Assembly: GCA_028695135.1 (NCBI GenBank)
Contig: JAQVJM010000006.1
Coordinates: forward strand, 1 to 35,721
Length of the DNA: 35,721 nucleotides
Reading direction: 5' to 3'
Source of the DNA: Candidatus Moraniibacteriota bacterium
GTDB lineage: Bacteria > Patescibacteriota > Minisyncoccia > Moranbacterales > UBA9337
Position numbers and translations under genes: made by a program. The notes beneath the pieces were generated by a model. That model saw only the letters and a program-made list of their open reading frames with translations, was not told the DNA's origin and did no database searches. Of this stretch, positions 23,788 through 35,156 are shown in pieces. Position 1 is the stretch's first letter, and every line of letters begins with the position of its first letter.

Positions 23788-25356
23788 TTATTTCAGCGCC
23801 TTGAGAAGACTTTCTCCGTTCATCTCCTCGGGCTTTTTTATACCCATAAGATCCAGCACGGTGGGCGCTACATCACTCAAAAGACCATGGATTTCGTTCC
23901 GGCTTTTGGCTATGTCAGATTCCGTTTTTTCCCTGTGATTATCTCCGGTGACGAACCAGAGGGGAACCGGATTGGTGGAGTGTTCCGTTACTGCTTGTCC
24001 CGTGTAAGGGTTTATCATTTCTTCCGCATTTCCGTGGTCGGCGGTTATTAGTAAGCATCCTCCGGCTTGAAGCACTTTGGGAACGAGGATGGATAGGCTT
24101 TTGTCTATGCACCGGACTGCTGTGATTGCTGCCTCCATATTTCCCGTATGCCCGATCATGTCGGCATTGGCGTAGTTCATCAATACGAAGTCATATTTTT
24201 TTAACTCGATGCTTTCCAAGGCTTTTTGGGTGACTTTGGCCGCGCTCATTTCGGGCTCTTCATCATATTTGGAAACTGAAGGGGAAGGCACGAGAATCCT
24301 ATCTTCCCCCGGCCAAGCATCTTCTTTTCCTCCATTAAAGAAATATGTCACATGGGCGTATTTTTCGGTTTCTGCGATGCGAAGTTGTTTCTTGTTGTTT
24401 TTGCTGAGTATTTCTCCCAGTCCATTGGTCGTTTTTTCCGGAGGAAAAACTACGAAGGCTGGCAGGTCTTTTTCGTATTCCGTCATAGTGGCGAAATATA
24501 CCTTGATTTTCTTTATATTTTTTATTTTATTGAATTCCGGAACAACGAAAGCCTTCGTTATCTGGCGAGCCCTATCTTCCCGAAAGTTGAAAAAAATAAC
24601 CGAATCGTTGTCCCTTATTATCCCAACAGGCTGGCCGTTTTTTTCCACTACTCCCGGCTCCATATATTCGTCGGTGATGTTCTTTTTATAAGACGCTTCC
24701 ATATAAGCGACGGGGTCGCTTGTTTTTTCTCCTGCTCCTTCCGTAAGCATGCGGTAAGCCTTCTCGGTCCTGTCCCAATTATTATTTCTGTCCATAGCCC
24801 AGTTTCTTCCGCAAACGCTGGCTATTTCTCCGATTTCCGCTTCGCTTATTTTCTTTTGGATCTTCTTGACAGTCTCAGTGCCTGATTTCGGAGGAGAATC
24901 TCTTCCGTCGGTAAATAGATGAAAAAAGACATTTTTTATCTTTTGAGACTTGGCCATCTCGATAAGCGCAAAAAAGTGATCCATGGATGAGTGCACCGAG
25001 CCTTCCCCTACCAGTCCCATTATATGGAGAGCGCTGTTGTTTTTATGGACGTTTTCCATGGCGGAAAGGAGAATTTTATTGGCAAAAAAACTCCTATCTT
25101 GGATTGACAGGGTTATTCTGGGAAGGTTTTGGTATATTATTTTTCCGCTTCCCAATATGGTGTGTCCGACTTCGCTGTTCCCCGGCTCTCCCCAAGGTAT
25201 GCCTGCGGATATCCCCGAGGCTTGAAGGGAAATGAGGGGGTAATTCCTGTCCAATTTGTCTATTGTCGGCAGGACGGCTTTTTTTATCGCATTTCCTTCT
25301 TCGCTTTCGCTGACTCCCCATCCGTCCAAAATCACTAAAAAAATCGGCTTGTGCAT
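23788..25356 (-). CDS. gpmI: 2,3-bisphosphoglycerate-independent phosphoglycerate mutase
   Basis: MHKPIFLVILDGWGVSESEEGNAIKKA, GNSEVGHTILGSG, DGRDSPPKSG, FNFREDRARQ, NYANADMIGHTGN, TADHGNAEEM. Confidence 0.97.
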   Translation of the reverse strand: MHKPIFLVILDGWGVSESEEGNAIKKAVLPTIDKLDRNYPLISLQASGISAGIPWGEPGNSEVGHTILGSGKIIYQNLPRITLSIQDRSFFANKILLSAMENVHKNNSALHIMGLVGEGSVHSSMDHFFALIEMAKSQKIKNVFFHLFTDGRDSPPKSGTETVKKIQKKISEAEIGEIASVCGRNWAMDRNNNWDRTEKAYRMLTEGAGEKTSDPVAYMEASYKKNITDEYMEPGVVEKNGQPVGIIRDNDSVIFFNFREDRARQITKAFVVPEFNKIKNIKKIKVYFATMTEYEKDLPAFVVFPPEKTTNGLGEILSKNNKKQLRIAETEKYAHVTYFFNGGKEDAWPGEDRILVPSPSVSKYDEEPEMSAAKVTQKALESIELKKYDFVLMNYANADMIGHTGNMEAAITAVRCIDKSLSILVPKVLQAGGCLLITADHGNAEEMINPYTGQAVTEHSTNPVPLWFVTGDNHREKTESDIAKSRNEIHGLLSDVAPTVLDLMGIKKPEEMNGESLLKALK

Positions 25357-25430
25357 ATTTTTTGTTTGTTATTTTTTTCTTTGTTTTTTAAGGATTGCAG
25401 TCAGATATATTTTAACACTTTTATTTTCCT

Positions 25431-25459
25431 TTGACAAAAGTCTTTTGTTGTAATATTAT
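25431..25459 (+). promoter_or_regulatory. Promoter with embedded inverted repeat upstream of rny
   Basis: TTGACA-N17-TATTAT. ACAAAAG-T-CTTTTGT (25434-25448) is a perfect inverted repeat overlapping the -35/spacer. Confidence 0.6.
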
Positions 25460-25688
25460 TTTTATGAGTAATTAATAATAATATTTTATCTGTTTACTCG
25501 TTTAATAGCTTTATAAAATTGAACTTTTTATAATAAATTTTTTGTTGAGAATGGAATATAAACTTGTTTTGATTTTTGAAAAAAGAATAAGATTTTGTAT
25601 CGGAATAACAGGAAATTGATTTTCCTTAGAAGTTATTTTGATGCAATATCCAAGCTATTTAAACAAGAAACATGACTAATTGCGTCGT

Positions 25689-27221
25689 ATGGAAATAAAT
25701 TTGGCGTTTATAGCCATTGGAATGATAATGCTTACATTGGGAGCGGTAGCCGGATATTATACTAGGCAGTCTATAGCTAGAAAACAGCTTTCTACTGCGG
25801 AAGGAAAAGCCAATAGCATTTTGGAAGAAGCTAATCAAAAGTACAAAGAAGAAACTCTTGAAGCGAAGAAAAAGGCTGTCAAAATACTTGAAGAGGCCAA
25901 GAAGAAAGAAGAAGAAAGAGAAAATCAGATAAGACAGATGGAAAAAAGGCTAGAAAGAAGAGAGGAAATGTTGGATAAGAAAATGGAAGAGCTGGATAAG
26001 GGTCGGGATTTGCTCGAGAAGAAAGTTGTGGATGTCAAAAAAATAAGAAAGGAAGCCGAATCCATAAAGAACAAAGAAATGGCTCGTCTGGAAAAAATTG
26101 CCGGATTGAGCAAAGATCAAGCTAAAAAAGTTTTATTGCAGCTCACGGAAGAGAATTGCAAAAGCGATTTGGTCGAAAGAATAAAGAAGATGGAGAATCA
26201 AGGGGCGGATGAGCTGAAGAAAAAAGCCCAAGGGATAATAGCCCAGGCTATCCAAAAATACGCCGGTTCTCATTCGGCGGAAATGACGACCTCGACCGTG
26301 TCCATTCCTTCGGATGAAATAAAAGGAAAAATCATCGGTCGGGAAGGAAGAAACATAAAAACTTTGGAGAGACTCACCGGAGTGGAGATAATAGTCGATG
26401 ATACTCCGGAAACCATAGTCGTTTCCAGTTTTGATCCGGTCAGAAGAGAAATCGCCAAAATGGCCTTGAACAAGCTGATCGAGGACGGGAGGATCCATCC
26501 GACACGGATAGAAGAAGCGGTCGAATATGCGAAAGGAGAAATAGACAATAAGATAAAAGAAGCCGGCGAAGCGGCGGTATATGACATTGGAATTGCCGGA
26601 TTGGAACCCAAGCTGGTGTATCTTATAGGAAGGTTGAGATACAGGACCAGTTTCGGGCAGAATGTGCTTATCCATTCGATGGAAGTCGCGCATCTGGCCG
26701 GAGCTTTGGCGGAGGAACTGGGAGCGGATGTTGCTGTGGCCAAAAAGGCGGGTCTCCTGCATGATATCGGCAAAGCGGTTGATCATGAAATTCAGGGCAC
26801 TCATGTTAAGATCGGAATTAAAATATTGGAGAAATTCAATATTGACAAGGAAGTTATCGATGCCATGAAATCTCATCACGAAGAATATCCTTTCGGAACA
26901 GCGGAATCTTTCATAGTGGCGGCGGCGGATGCTATTTCTGCCGGGCGTCCAGGCGCCAGAAAGGACACTCTCGAGCAGTATTTGAAGAGAATAGAGGAGC
27001 TTGAGGAAATCGTTAATTCTTTCGAGGCGGTAGAAAAAAGTTATGCCATCCAGGCAGGAAGAGAGATAAGGGTTTTCGTCGATTCGGAAAAATTGGATGA
27101 CTACGGATCAATAAAGCTTGCCAGAGAAATTGCCGATAAGATTGAAGAAGATCTGAAATATCCGGGAGAGATAAAAGTTAATGTTTTGAGGGAAACCAGA
27201 TCAATAGAGTTTGCTAGATAG
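25689..27221 (+). CDS. rny: Ribonuclease Y
   Basis: N-terminal TM + coiled coil, KH domain (GKIIGREGRNIKTLERLTGVEIIVDDTPETI), HD domain (GLLHDIGKAVDHE), C-terminal ARETRSIEFAR-like end. ATG at 25689 preferred over TTG at 25680. Confidence 0.97.
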   Translation: MEINLAFIAIGMIMLTLGAVAGYYTRQSIARKQLSTAEGKANSILEEANQKYKEETLEAKKKAVKILEEAKKKEEERENQIRQMEKRLERREEMLDKKMEELDKGRDLLEKKVVDVKKIRKEAESIKNKEMARLEKIAGLSKDQAKKVLLQLTEENCKSDLVERIKKMENQGADELKKKAQGIIAQAIQKYAGSHSAEMTTSTVSIPSDEIKGKIIGREGRNIKTLERLTGVEIIVDDTPETIVVSSFDPVRREIAKMALNKLIEDGRIHPTRIEEAVEYAKGEIDNKIKEAGEAAVYDIGIAGLEPKLVYLIGRLRYRTSFGQNVLIHSMEVAHLAGALAEELGADVAVAKKAGLLHDIGKAVDHEIQGTHVKIGIKILEKFNIDKEVIDAMKSHHEEYPFGTAESFIVAAADAISAGRPGARKDTLEQYLKRIEELEEIVNSFEAVEKSYAIQAGREIRVFVDSEKLDDYGSIKLAREIADKIEEDLKYPGEIKVNVLRETRSIEFAR

Positions 27222-27336
27222 CGTTTTTCCTTTTATATTGTGGATAAAATGCTTGCATTGTTTGGAATTAAGGTAGTAGACTTATCTAGAAGAAGGAAAA
27301 ATTTAATTTCGCAAAAAGAAAGGAGGTGTATGGAAA

Positions 27337-27618
27337 ATGAAAAACATTAACAAAGGGGAATTGATAGACGCAGTTGCGGCAAAGACTGACATGTCGAAAA
27401 AAGATGTCAGTTCAGTCTTGGAAGCTACTTTGGATAAAGTGACTGAAGAGATCAGAAAAGGAAACAAGGTCACCATTACCGGATTCGGAACATTCAAAAC
27501 AAGCAAGAGATCTGCCAGGCAGGGAAGAAATCCTCAAACTGGTGAGACTATCCAAATCGCAGCTTCCACTGTACCTAAATTTTCAGCGGGTAAAGCGCTT
27601 AAGGATGCTGTTAAATAA
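27337..27618 (+). CDS. HU-family DNA-binding protein
   Basis: MNKGELIDAVA-like start, VTITGFGTFKTSKRSARQGRNPQTGETIQIAASTVPKFSAGKALKDAV. Strong SD AAAGGAGG upstream. Confidence 0.97.
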   Translation: MKNINKGELIDAVAAKTDMSKKDVSSVLEATLDKVTEEIRKGNKVTITGFGTFKTSKRSARQGRNPQTGETIQIAASTVPKFSAGKALKDAVK

Positions 27619-27636
27619 AAATAAAAAGATAGCTTC

Positions 27637-27668
27637 AAAATCTCGTTCGCCTAGGCGAACGAGATTTT
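27637..27668. terminator. Perfect 32-bp palindrome, probable terminator of the HU gene
   Basis: AAAATCTCGTTCGCCTAGGCGAACGAGATTTT. Confidence 0.75.
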
Positions 27669-27715
27669 GTTATAGATTAAAATTTTCCGAGGAGCAAAGA
27701 TTGACGCGTTTGCTA

Positions 27716-27744
27716 TTGATGAAAATGTGAGTGTATTGTATAAT
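27716..27744 (+). promoter_or_regulatory. Promoter of the type IV pilus operon
   Basis: TTGATG-N17-TATAAT, 45 nt upstream of the pilM ATG. Confidence 0.65.
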
Positions 27745-27788
27745 TTAAGTGCTGAAAAACTTTTTTAAAATTAAAACAAAAAACAGCT

Positions 27789-28913
27789 ATGTTGAACCTG
27801 CCTTTTCTTTTCGGAAAAAATAATTTTTTAGGTATTGATTTCGGAACTTCTTCGATAAAGATTGTCGAGCTTACCTATAAGGATGAAAACACCCATCTTA
27901 TAAATTATGGGTGGGTCAATATGCCGACCAGGACCAAGACCAACGAATTGGAAGCTAAGACTAGGGAAAAAGATGACGCTCAGATCGTGTCTTCTCTCAA
28001 AAAACTTCTTGATAAGATGGACATCCAGAGCAACTCCGCCAATATATCCATCGGATCTTATCGGGGGCTCACTGCTTTGATAAAAGTCAATAAGGTCGAT
28101 GATGATGATGTGGCTGAAATAATAAAAGCGGAAGCCGGCAAACATATTCCAGTTTCTTTGGACGAAGTCTATCTCAGCTGGGATATCGTTTCCAAAAATA
28201 TTCCCAAAAAAAGCTTTCTGATTTCCGGCGACAGAGAAAGGGACGAATTGGAAGGGAAAAAAGAAAGCGCCGAGGTTCTTCTCGTAGCGGCGCCCAAAGA
28301 AGATGTGCGGAGATTCGAAGGAATTGTTTCCGAAGTCGATCTGAAAGTTGATTCTTTGGAGCTGGATATTTTTTCATCGGTGAGATCTCTCTTGGGCAAT
28401 GATTTGGGGGTTTTTCTGATAGTGGATGTGGGAGCCAGGGTGACTAATCTAGTTTTGGTGGAAAAAGGCATCGTGAGGGTAAATAGGAATATAAACATCG
28501 GCGGAGACGAAATTACCAAAAACATTTCTTCCGGCCTGAACGTATCATGGGAAAGAGCGGAGAGTTTTAAAAAGAAAAATGATTATCTTTCCAATGAAGG
28601 CAAACAGATGGTTTCTCCGGTCTTGGAAGTGATAGCCAAAGAAGCCAATCGGATAATAAGCGCTTATTTTGCGGAAGGCCAGAAGAACAAGATTGACAGC
28701 GTCATCCTGGTTGGAGGAGGAGCTGGAATAAACAAGATCGACGCACTTTTTGCTGAAATACTGGGCACCCGGGTCTCTATCGGTGATCCTTGGCAGAAGA
28801 TAACGATAGAAAACGAAAAAATAAAAAATAATTCAAAGATGATTTCCAGGTCTCTGGCGGTCGCCACGGGGTTGGCTCTCAAGGGCGTGGATAATTATAA
28901 GCGTAAGGAATAG
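27789..28913 (+). CDS. pilM: Type IV pilus assembly protein PilM
   Basis: FLGIDFGTSSIKIVEL, FLIVDVGARVTNLVLVEKG, VILVGGGAGINKID (actin-like ATPase fold). Confidence 0.93.
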   Translation: MLNLPFLFGKNNFLGIDFGTSSIKIVELTYKDENTHLINYGWVNMPTRTKTNELEAKTREKDDAQIVSSLKKLLDKMDIQSNSANISIGSYRGLTALIKVNKVDDDDVAEIIKAEAGKHIPVSLDEVYLSWDIVSKNIPKKSFLISGDRERDELEGKKESAEVLLVAAPKEDVRRFEGIVSEVDLKVDSLELDIFSSVRSLLGNDLGVFLIVDVGARVTNLVLVEKGIVRVNRNINIGGDEITKNISSGLNVSWERAESFKKKNDYLSNEGKQMVSPVLEVIAKEANRIISAYFAEGQKNKIDSVILVGGGAGINKIDALFAEILGTRVSIGDPWQKITIENEKIKNNSKMISRSLAVATGLALKGVDNYKRKE

Positions 28914-29020
28914 GAACTATAAAAACCTTTGAATTATTTATAAATATGTTATAATAATATAAAATAATCTTTCAAAACAAGAAATAAAATTTTTTAAAAT
29001 AATTATTAAACACAAACAAA

Positions 29021-29554
29021 ATGGTTGACGTAAATCTTCATCAAGCCGCCGAAAAGGAGTTGAGAATAAAAAGAAGCGTTCCTTTTTTCAAGACCAGTCC
29101 TTTTATTTCTTTTTCTCTGTTGGCGATAGTATTGATATTATATGGCGGAACGATCCTTTATCAGAAAGTTTTGGAAAGCAAAAGTGCTGAGTTGGCTCAG
29201 GCGAAGGAGCAGGAGCTTAAGACGATTAATGCTGATGCCGCCAATGAAGCGATTGATTTTCAAAATAGGCTCGATTCCTCTCTGAAAAACCTGGAAAAAA
29301 AAGTCAGCCCTAAAGATACTCTTGACGCTCTGGAAAGCATGATGGTCAAGGGAGTGTTTTTGAACAGCTTGGTCAATAATACGGATAGCAATAAGATGGA
29401 AATCGAAGCTGTTTCGGACGGATTTAAAACGACTGCCAGCCAGATGCTCAGTTTTAAAAAAAGCGACATCTTTACCGATGTGAGGATAAACGAATCCGGC
29501 CGGGACGAAAATGGCCGAGTGGTCTTTTCTATGGAAGCCGATCTTAAAAAATAA
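29021..29554 (+). CDS. PilN-like pilus assembly protein
   Basis: Operon position, single N-terminal TM, coiled coil. Confidence 0.7.
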   Translation: MVDVNLHQAAEKELRIKRSVPFFKTSPFISFSLLAIVLILYGGTILYQKVLESKSAELAQAKEQELKTINADAANEAIDFQNRLDSSLKNLEKKVSPKDTLDALESMMVKGVFLNSLVNNTDSNKMEIEAVSDGFKTTASQMLSFKKSDIFTDVRINESGRDENGRVVFSMEADLKK

Positions 29555-29577
29555 TTTTTTAGAATAAAAATAAAAAT

Positions 29578-30399
29578 ATGAAAATAAAATTTATATTAAT
29601 GCCGGCAGCCATAGTGGCTTCAATCATAATAATGATATGGCATGTCTGGCCCGCATGGTTCGATAAGAGTTTGGACAACAGCGTGGCTTCGCTGAATGAA
29701 GACATAAAGGCTCAGGAAGAAGAGATTGCGAAAATAAAAAATAAGAAAAACAACATTGAGAAGTTGTCGCAGACTTTGAGAAGCGATATCTCTAATAAGG
29801 ATCTTGTTTTTTCCTATTATCCCTTCATAAAGAAAGATGAGGACATAGTGAACAAGATAAATCATATCGCTTTTGGATCAGGAGTTTTTGTAACCGGAAT
29901 CAATGTCGAGTATGGAAAAATAGACAGCAAAAAGGACGACTCGGAAAAAATACTGGCCATTCCTGCCGATAAAAGCGACAGCGCTAAAGTAACCGATATA
30001 GAAAAAGCTATCTTATCCGCCGGAAAAACGGAAAAAACTCCGGGATTTCTTACTGCTAGCATAGGAGTCTATGGAGACTATCCTCAGATAAAGAATTTTC
30101 TCCATTCGCTTTATCTGACTGAATTTCTCAATAATATAAGATTGTTTGATATTCACAGAAGCAGTTCCGGCGCTGCCGGAGATTCGTCAGCCGGAAAGCT
30201 GGAAGCTGAGATAACGGTAAGCTTCGGATATCTGTCTAAGATGGAGGAAAAAAATCCTGATGTTATCATAAACAATCCCTTGTTCTCTTCCAGCAGTTTT
30301 AATCTGGGAGCATTGAATGAAAAAAGAGAGCTGATGTCCGAAAAATATCCCAATAGCGAAATGGGCGAAATCGGTACGGTTGACCTTTTCGTTCCCTAA
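29578..30399 (+). CDS. PilO-like pilus assembly protein
   Basis: Operon position, N-terminal TM + coiled coil, PilO-like core (YPFIKKDEDIVNKINHIAFGSGVFVTGI ... YGDYPQIKNFLHSLYLTEFLNNI). Confidence 0.75.
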   Translation: MKIKFILMPAAIVASIIIMIWHVWPAWFDKSLDNSVASLNEDIKAQEEEIAKIKNKKNNIEKLSQTLRSDISNKDLVFSYYPFIKKDEDIVNKINHIAFGSGVFVTGINVEYGKIDSKKDDSEKILAIPADKSDSAKVTDIEKAILSAGKTEKTPGFLTASIGVYGDYPQIKNFLHSLYLTEFLNNIRLFDIHRSSSGAAGDSSAGKLEAEITVSFGYLSKMEEKNPDVIINNPLFSSSSFNLGALNEKRELMSEKYPNSEMGEIGTVDLFVP

Positions 30400-30486
30400 A
30401 TAAATCTTTCAATTCTCTTGATAATTATTAACGTTCTGTCGTAGTGGTTTTTGCGAATTTTATTGCGTATACATATATAAACAAAA

Positions 30487-32175
30487 ATGCCTGAAAAAAA
30501 GATAAAAAAAAATGAAAAAAGAGAAGAATTGAAGGAGCTGGCTGAAGAATTAGGGGTTGGCTTTTTGGAAAAAGCTCCCGAAAGTGTCGACAGAAAAACT
30601 GTTAAAATAATCCCGGAGGAAGTGGGCAAGAAATATGGGATGGTTTCTTTCGCCAGGGAAGGGAAAAATATAGTCAAAGTTGTGATGTCTGATCCTCAGA
30701 ATGTGGAAGCCAGAAATATCCTAGGTTTTTTGGCGGAGAGGAATAAAGTCGAATTTGATGTTTCGATAGCGCCTCCGGATGTGATAAAGGAGATATTGGG
30801 CAAATATCATTCGGCGGAAAAAGCGGTAGAGGATGTGATGCTTTCCTTCCAAGATTCGGTAAAAGAAAGGGAGGAAGCGAGCAAAAAAAGAAAAAAAGTA
30901 GATTCCAATATAATTATCCAAGACGCTCCGGTTTCCAAGTTGGTAAAGGTAATAATCAATCACGCCATAGAAGGCGAGGCGAGCGATATCCATATCGAGC
31001 CCATAGACAACGAGTACAGAGTGAGATACAGGGTTGACGGCATGCTCCATTCCACTCTGGTTCTGCCCAAGAGCGTCGGAATGGCGGCCATATCCCATAT
31101 AAAAATATTATCCAATTTAAAAATAGATGAAACGAGAAAGCCCCAGGATGGAAGGTTTAAGGCGAACGATGAAAATATTATCACTTCCGAAGGAGTGGAT
31201 TTCCGCGTGTCGACTCTGCCCGTGATAGAAGGAGAAAAAGTGGCTATGAGGGTGCTCACCAAGGATGACCGGGTTTTTGACCTTAAAAAGCTCGGACTTA
31301 TGGGAAAGAATTTCGATGTGCTCAATAAAAAGATCAAAGAGCCGAACGGAATCATACTTAATACCGGGCCGACCGGATCGGGAAAATCCACCACGCTTTA
31401 TTCTTTTTTGCGCATTATCAATAAGGAAGAGAGAAACATTGTCACCTTGGAAGACCCGATAGAATATTCGCTGGAGGGGATAAATCAGAGCCAGATCAAT
31501 CCGGCTATCGGTTATACTTTTGCCAGCGGATTGAGATCCATATTGAGGCAGGATCCCAATGTCATAATGATAGGGGAGATCCGCGATAATGAAACGGCTG
31601 AACTGGCGATACACGCTTCTCTTACGGGTCATTTGGTTTTCTCCACTCTGCATACCAATAACGCCATAAGCGCCATTCCGAGGCTTATCGATATGGGAAT
31701 CGAGCCCTTTCTGCTTTCCTCTTCTTTGAGCGCGGTGGCCGCCCAAAGGCTTGTAAGAAGGCTTTGCGATAATTGCAAGAAAGAGATAAAGCTGCCGGAG
31801 AAAGTCTATGCCACAGCAAGAGAGGCTTTGGAAACTATAGACAATGAGGAGCTGAAAAAATACGATATCGATGGGCCGTTGGATCTGGACAATCTGAAAT
31901 TCTATACCAAAACTGGTTGCGAGGAATGCGGCAACACCGGATACAAGGGACGATTGGCCATTTTTGAATGCGTTGACGTGGATAACGATTTGAAAGAAGT
32001 TATTACGGAAAAAAATGAGATTCTTCTCAAAAAAGTCGCCCAAAAACAAAATATGCTCACCATGCGCCAAGACGGTTTTTTGAAAGCGGCAAAGGGATTG
32101 ACTTCGGTTTCGGAGGTTGAGAGAATGACGGAAGGGACGATGTCGGTGGGCGAACTGGAAGATGATATAGGATGA
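30487..32175 (+). CDS. pilB: Type IV pilus assembly ATPase PilB/GspE
   Basis: N-terminal GspE_N-like domain, GPTGSGKSTTLYSFLR Walker A, Asp/His boxes, CDNCKKE...CEECGNTGYKGRLAIFE zinc motif. Confidence 0.97.
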   Translation: MPEKKIKKNEKREELKELAEELGVGFLEKAPESVDRKTVKIIPEEVGKKYGMVSFAREGKNIVKVVMSDPQNVEARNILGFLAERNKVEFDVSIAPPDVIKEILGKYHSAEKAVEDVMLSFQDSVKEREEASKKRKKVDSNIIIQDAPVSKLVKVIINHAIEGEASDIHIEPIDNEYRVRYRVDGMLHSTLVLPKSVGMAAISHIKILSNLKIDETRKPQDGRFKANDENIITSEGVDFRVSTLPVIEGEKVAMRVLTKDDRVFDLKKLGLMGKNFDVLNKKIKEPNGIILNTGPTGSGKSTTLYSFLRIINKEERNIVTLEDPIEYSLEGINQSQINPAIGYTFASGLRSILRQDPNVIMIGEIRDNETAELAIHASLTGHLVFSTLHTNNAISAIPRLIDMGIEPFLLSSSLSAVAAQRLVRRLCDNCKKEIKLPEKVYATAREALETIDNEELKKYDIDGPLDLDNLKFYTKTGCEECGNTGYKGRLAIFECVDVDNDLKEVITEKNEILLKKVAQKQNMLTMRQDGFLKAAKGLTSVSEVERMTEGTMSVGELEDDIG

Positions 32176-32310
32176 GGAAATGTCGTAAAAAATAACAGAA
32201 TAATAATTAATCAAAGGGACAAAAACAAATTAACAAAGAGGTTTCTTCTCAAGGATAAAGCAATATTTGTGTTTCAATGTTAAATTGTTTCTTGTTAAGT
32301 TGATAAAAAT

Positions 32311-32718
32311 ATGGAAGAAAAAAGCAATGAAAACAAAGAAATAAACATCTTATTGGCGGAAGACGATGAATTTATAAGGGATATTTACAGCCGTATTTTT
32401 ACAATGAACGGATATAATGTTATAATTGCCAATAACGGGATAGAAGCGATGGAAAAACTGGAGAAGAACGCTCCCGATCTGATACTTCTGGATATAATGA
32501 TGCCTTATATGAATGGCAAGGAAGTTTTTAAAAAGATAAAAGCCAGCGACAAGCTAAAAAATATTCCGGTGGTTTTCCTGACCAATGTTTCCGCCCAGGA
32601 CGATATAGAGCAGGAACTTTTGGAACAGGCCGACAAATATCTGATAAAAGCCCATTTTACCCCCAAAGAAGTCATAGAAGAAGTCACTCCTCTTATAAAT
32701 AAAAATAAAAAAATTTAA
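32311..32718 (+). CDS. Single-domain response regulator (CheY-like)
   Basis: ILLAEDDEFIRDIYSRIF, LILLDIMMPYMNG, VVFLTN, YLIKAHFTPKEV. Confidence 0.95.
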   Translation: MEEKSNENKEINILLAEDDEFIRDIYSRIFTMNGYNVIIANNGIEAMEKLEKNAPDLILLDIMMPYMNGKEVFKKIKASDKLKNIPVVFLTNVSAQDDIEQELLEQADKYLIKAHFTPKEVIEEVTPLINKNKKI

Positions 32719-32796
32719 AAATAAAAATTTAATCCTGCCGAAGTGAAGAGCTTAAAATGATCAAGAAAGACAGGATAAAAAAATAAAAACAAAAAA

Positions 32797-33879
32797 ATGG
32801 CTGACACATTGCATGCGGAACAGAAGTTAAAAAGTTTTTTGTTGACGGTTGCCCAGCAGAATGCCTCGGATCTCCATCTGGTTGTCGGACGCTATCCGAC
32901 TATCAGGGTGGACGGGCGCCTTATCCCTCTTACTGAGGAGGAAGTCCTGACTCCCGAAAAGACAAAAGATTTCAGCAAAGTGCTTCTGACGGAAAAAGAC
33001 GAAAAAGAGCTTCTCGAAAAAGGGCAGTCGAATTTTTCTTATGATTTCGAAGGCAAAGCCCGCTTTAGGACCAGCGTTTATTTCCAGCAGGGAAAATTGA
33101 GCGTAGCGATGCGTCTTATCCAGACAAAAATCAGGACACTTGAAGAATTGGAAATAAATCCGAGCCTTTATGATTTTGCCCAGCACGGCCAGGGATTGGT
33201 TTTGGTCACCGGACCGGTGGGGCACGGAAAATCCACCACTTTGGCGGCCATCATCGATTATATCAATCATAATTTTGACAAGCACATAATGACTATCGAA
33301 GATCCGATCGAATATATATATCAGCAGGACCGCTGTCTCATAAACCAGCGGGAAGTCGGGCACGATACGGAGAGTTTCGCTCTGGGACTGAGGGGAATAT
33401 TCAGAGAAGACGTCAACGTGCTTCTTATCGGAGAAATGAGAGATCTCGATACCATTGCGACCACCATGACGGCCGCAGAAACCGGACATCTGATCTTTGC
33501 CACCCTTCACACCAATAACTGCGCCCAGACGGTGGACAGGATCGTGGATGTTTTTCCGGCCCATCAGCAGAACCAGATCAGGGCGCAATTAGCCAATGTC
33601 CTTCTGGGAGTCGTATCCCAACGGCTTATTCCAAAAATCGGGGGAGGAAGGACGCCGGCGGTGGAAATAATGATAAAGAATCACGCAGTGGGGAACCTGA
33701 TCAGAGAAAACAAATCCTATCAGATCGATTCGATCATAGAGACAAGCCTCAAGGAGGGAATGGTTTCGCTCGACAGGGCGTTGAGCCAATTGGTAAAAAA
33801 TGGTATAATTTCCATAGAAGATGCCTTTACCTATACGAACAACAAGGAATATCTAAAAACAATAATAAAAAATAAATAA
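32797..33879 (+). CDS. pilT: Twitching motility ATPase PilT
   Basis: ASDLHLVVGRYPTIRVDGRLIPL, GPVGHGKSTTLAAIIDYIN, LIGEMRDLDTIATTMTAAETGHLIFATLHTNN. Confidence 0.96.
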   Translation: MADTLHAEQKLKSFLLTVAQQNASDLHLVVGRYPTIRVDGRLIPLTEEEVLTPEKTKDFSKVLLTEKDEKELLEKGQSNFSYDFEGKARFRTSVYFQQGKLSVAMRLIQTKIRTLEELEINPSLYDFAQHGQGLVLVTGPVGHGKSTTLAAIIDYINHNFDKHIMTIEDPIEYIYQQDRCLINQREVGHDTESFALGLRGIFREDVNVLLIGEMRDLDTIATTMTAAETGHLIFATLHTNNCAQTVDRIVDVFPAHQQNQIRAQLANVLLGVVSQRLIPKIGGGRTPAVEIMIKNHAVGNLIRENKSYQIDSIIETSLKEGMVSLDRALSQLVKNGIISIEDAFTYTNNKEYLKTIIKNK

Positions 33880-33887
33880 AAATTTTT

Positions 33888-35149
<1,262 letters not shown>

Positions 35150-35156
35150 TAGGTAG

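Noticed and set aside
31117-32214. 365-aa minus-strand ORF
   Set aside because: Fully antisense to pilB, which has unambiguous ATPase motifs. The frame is open because of codon bias.
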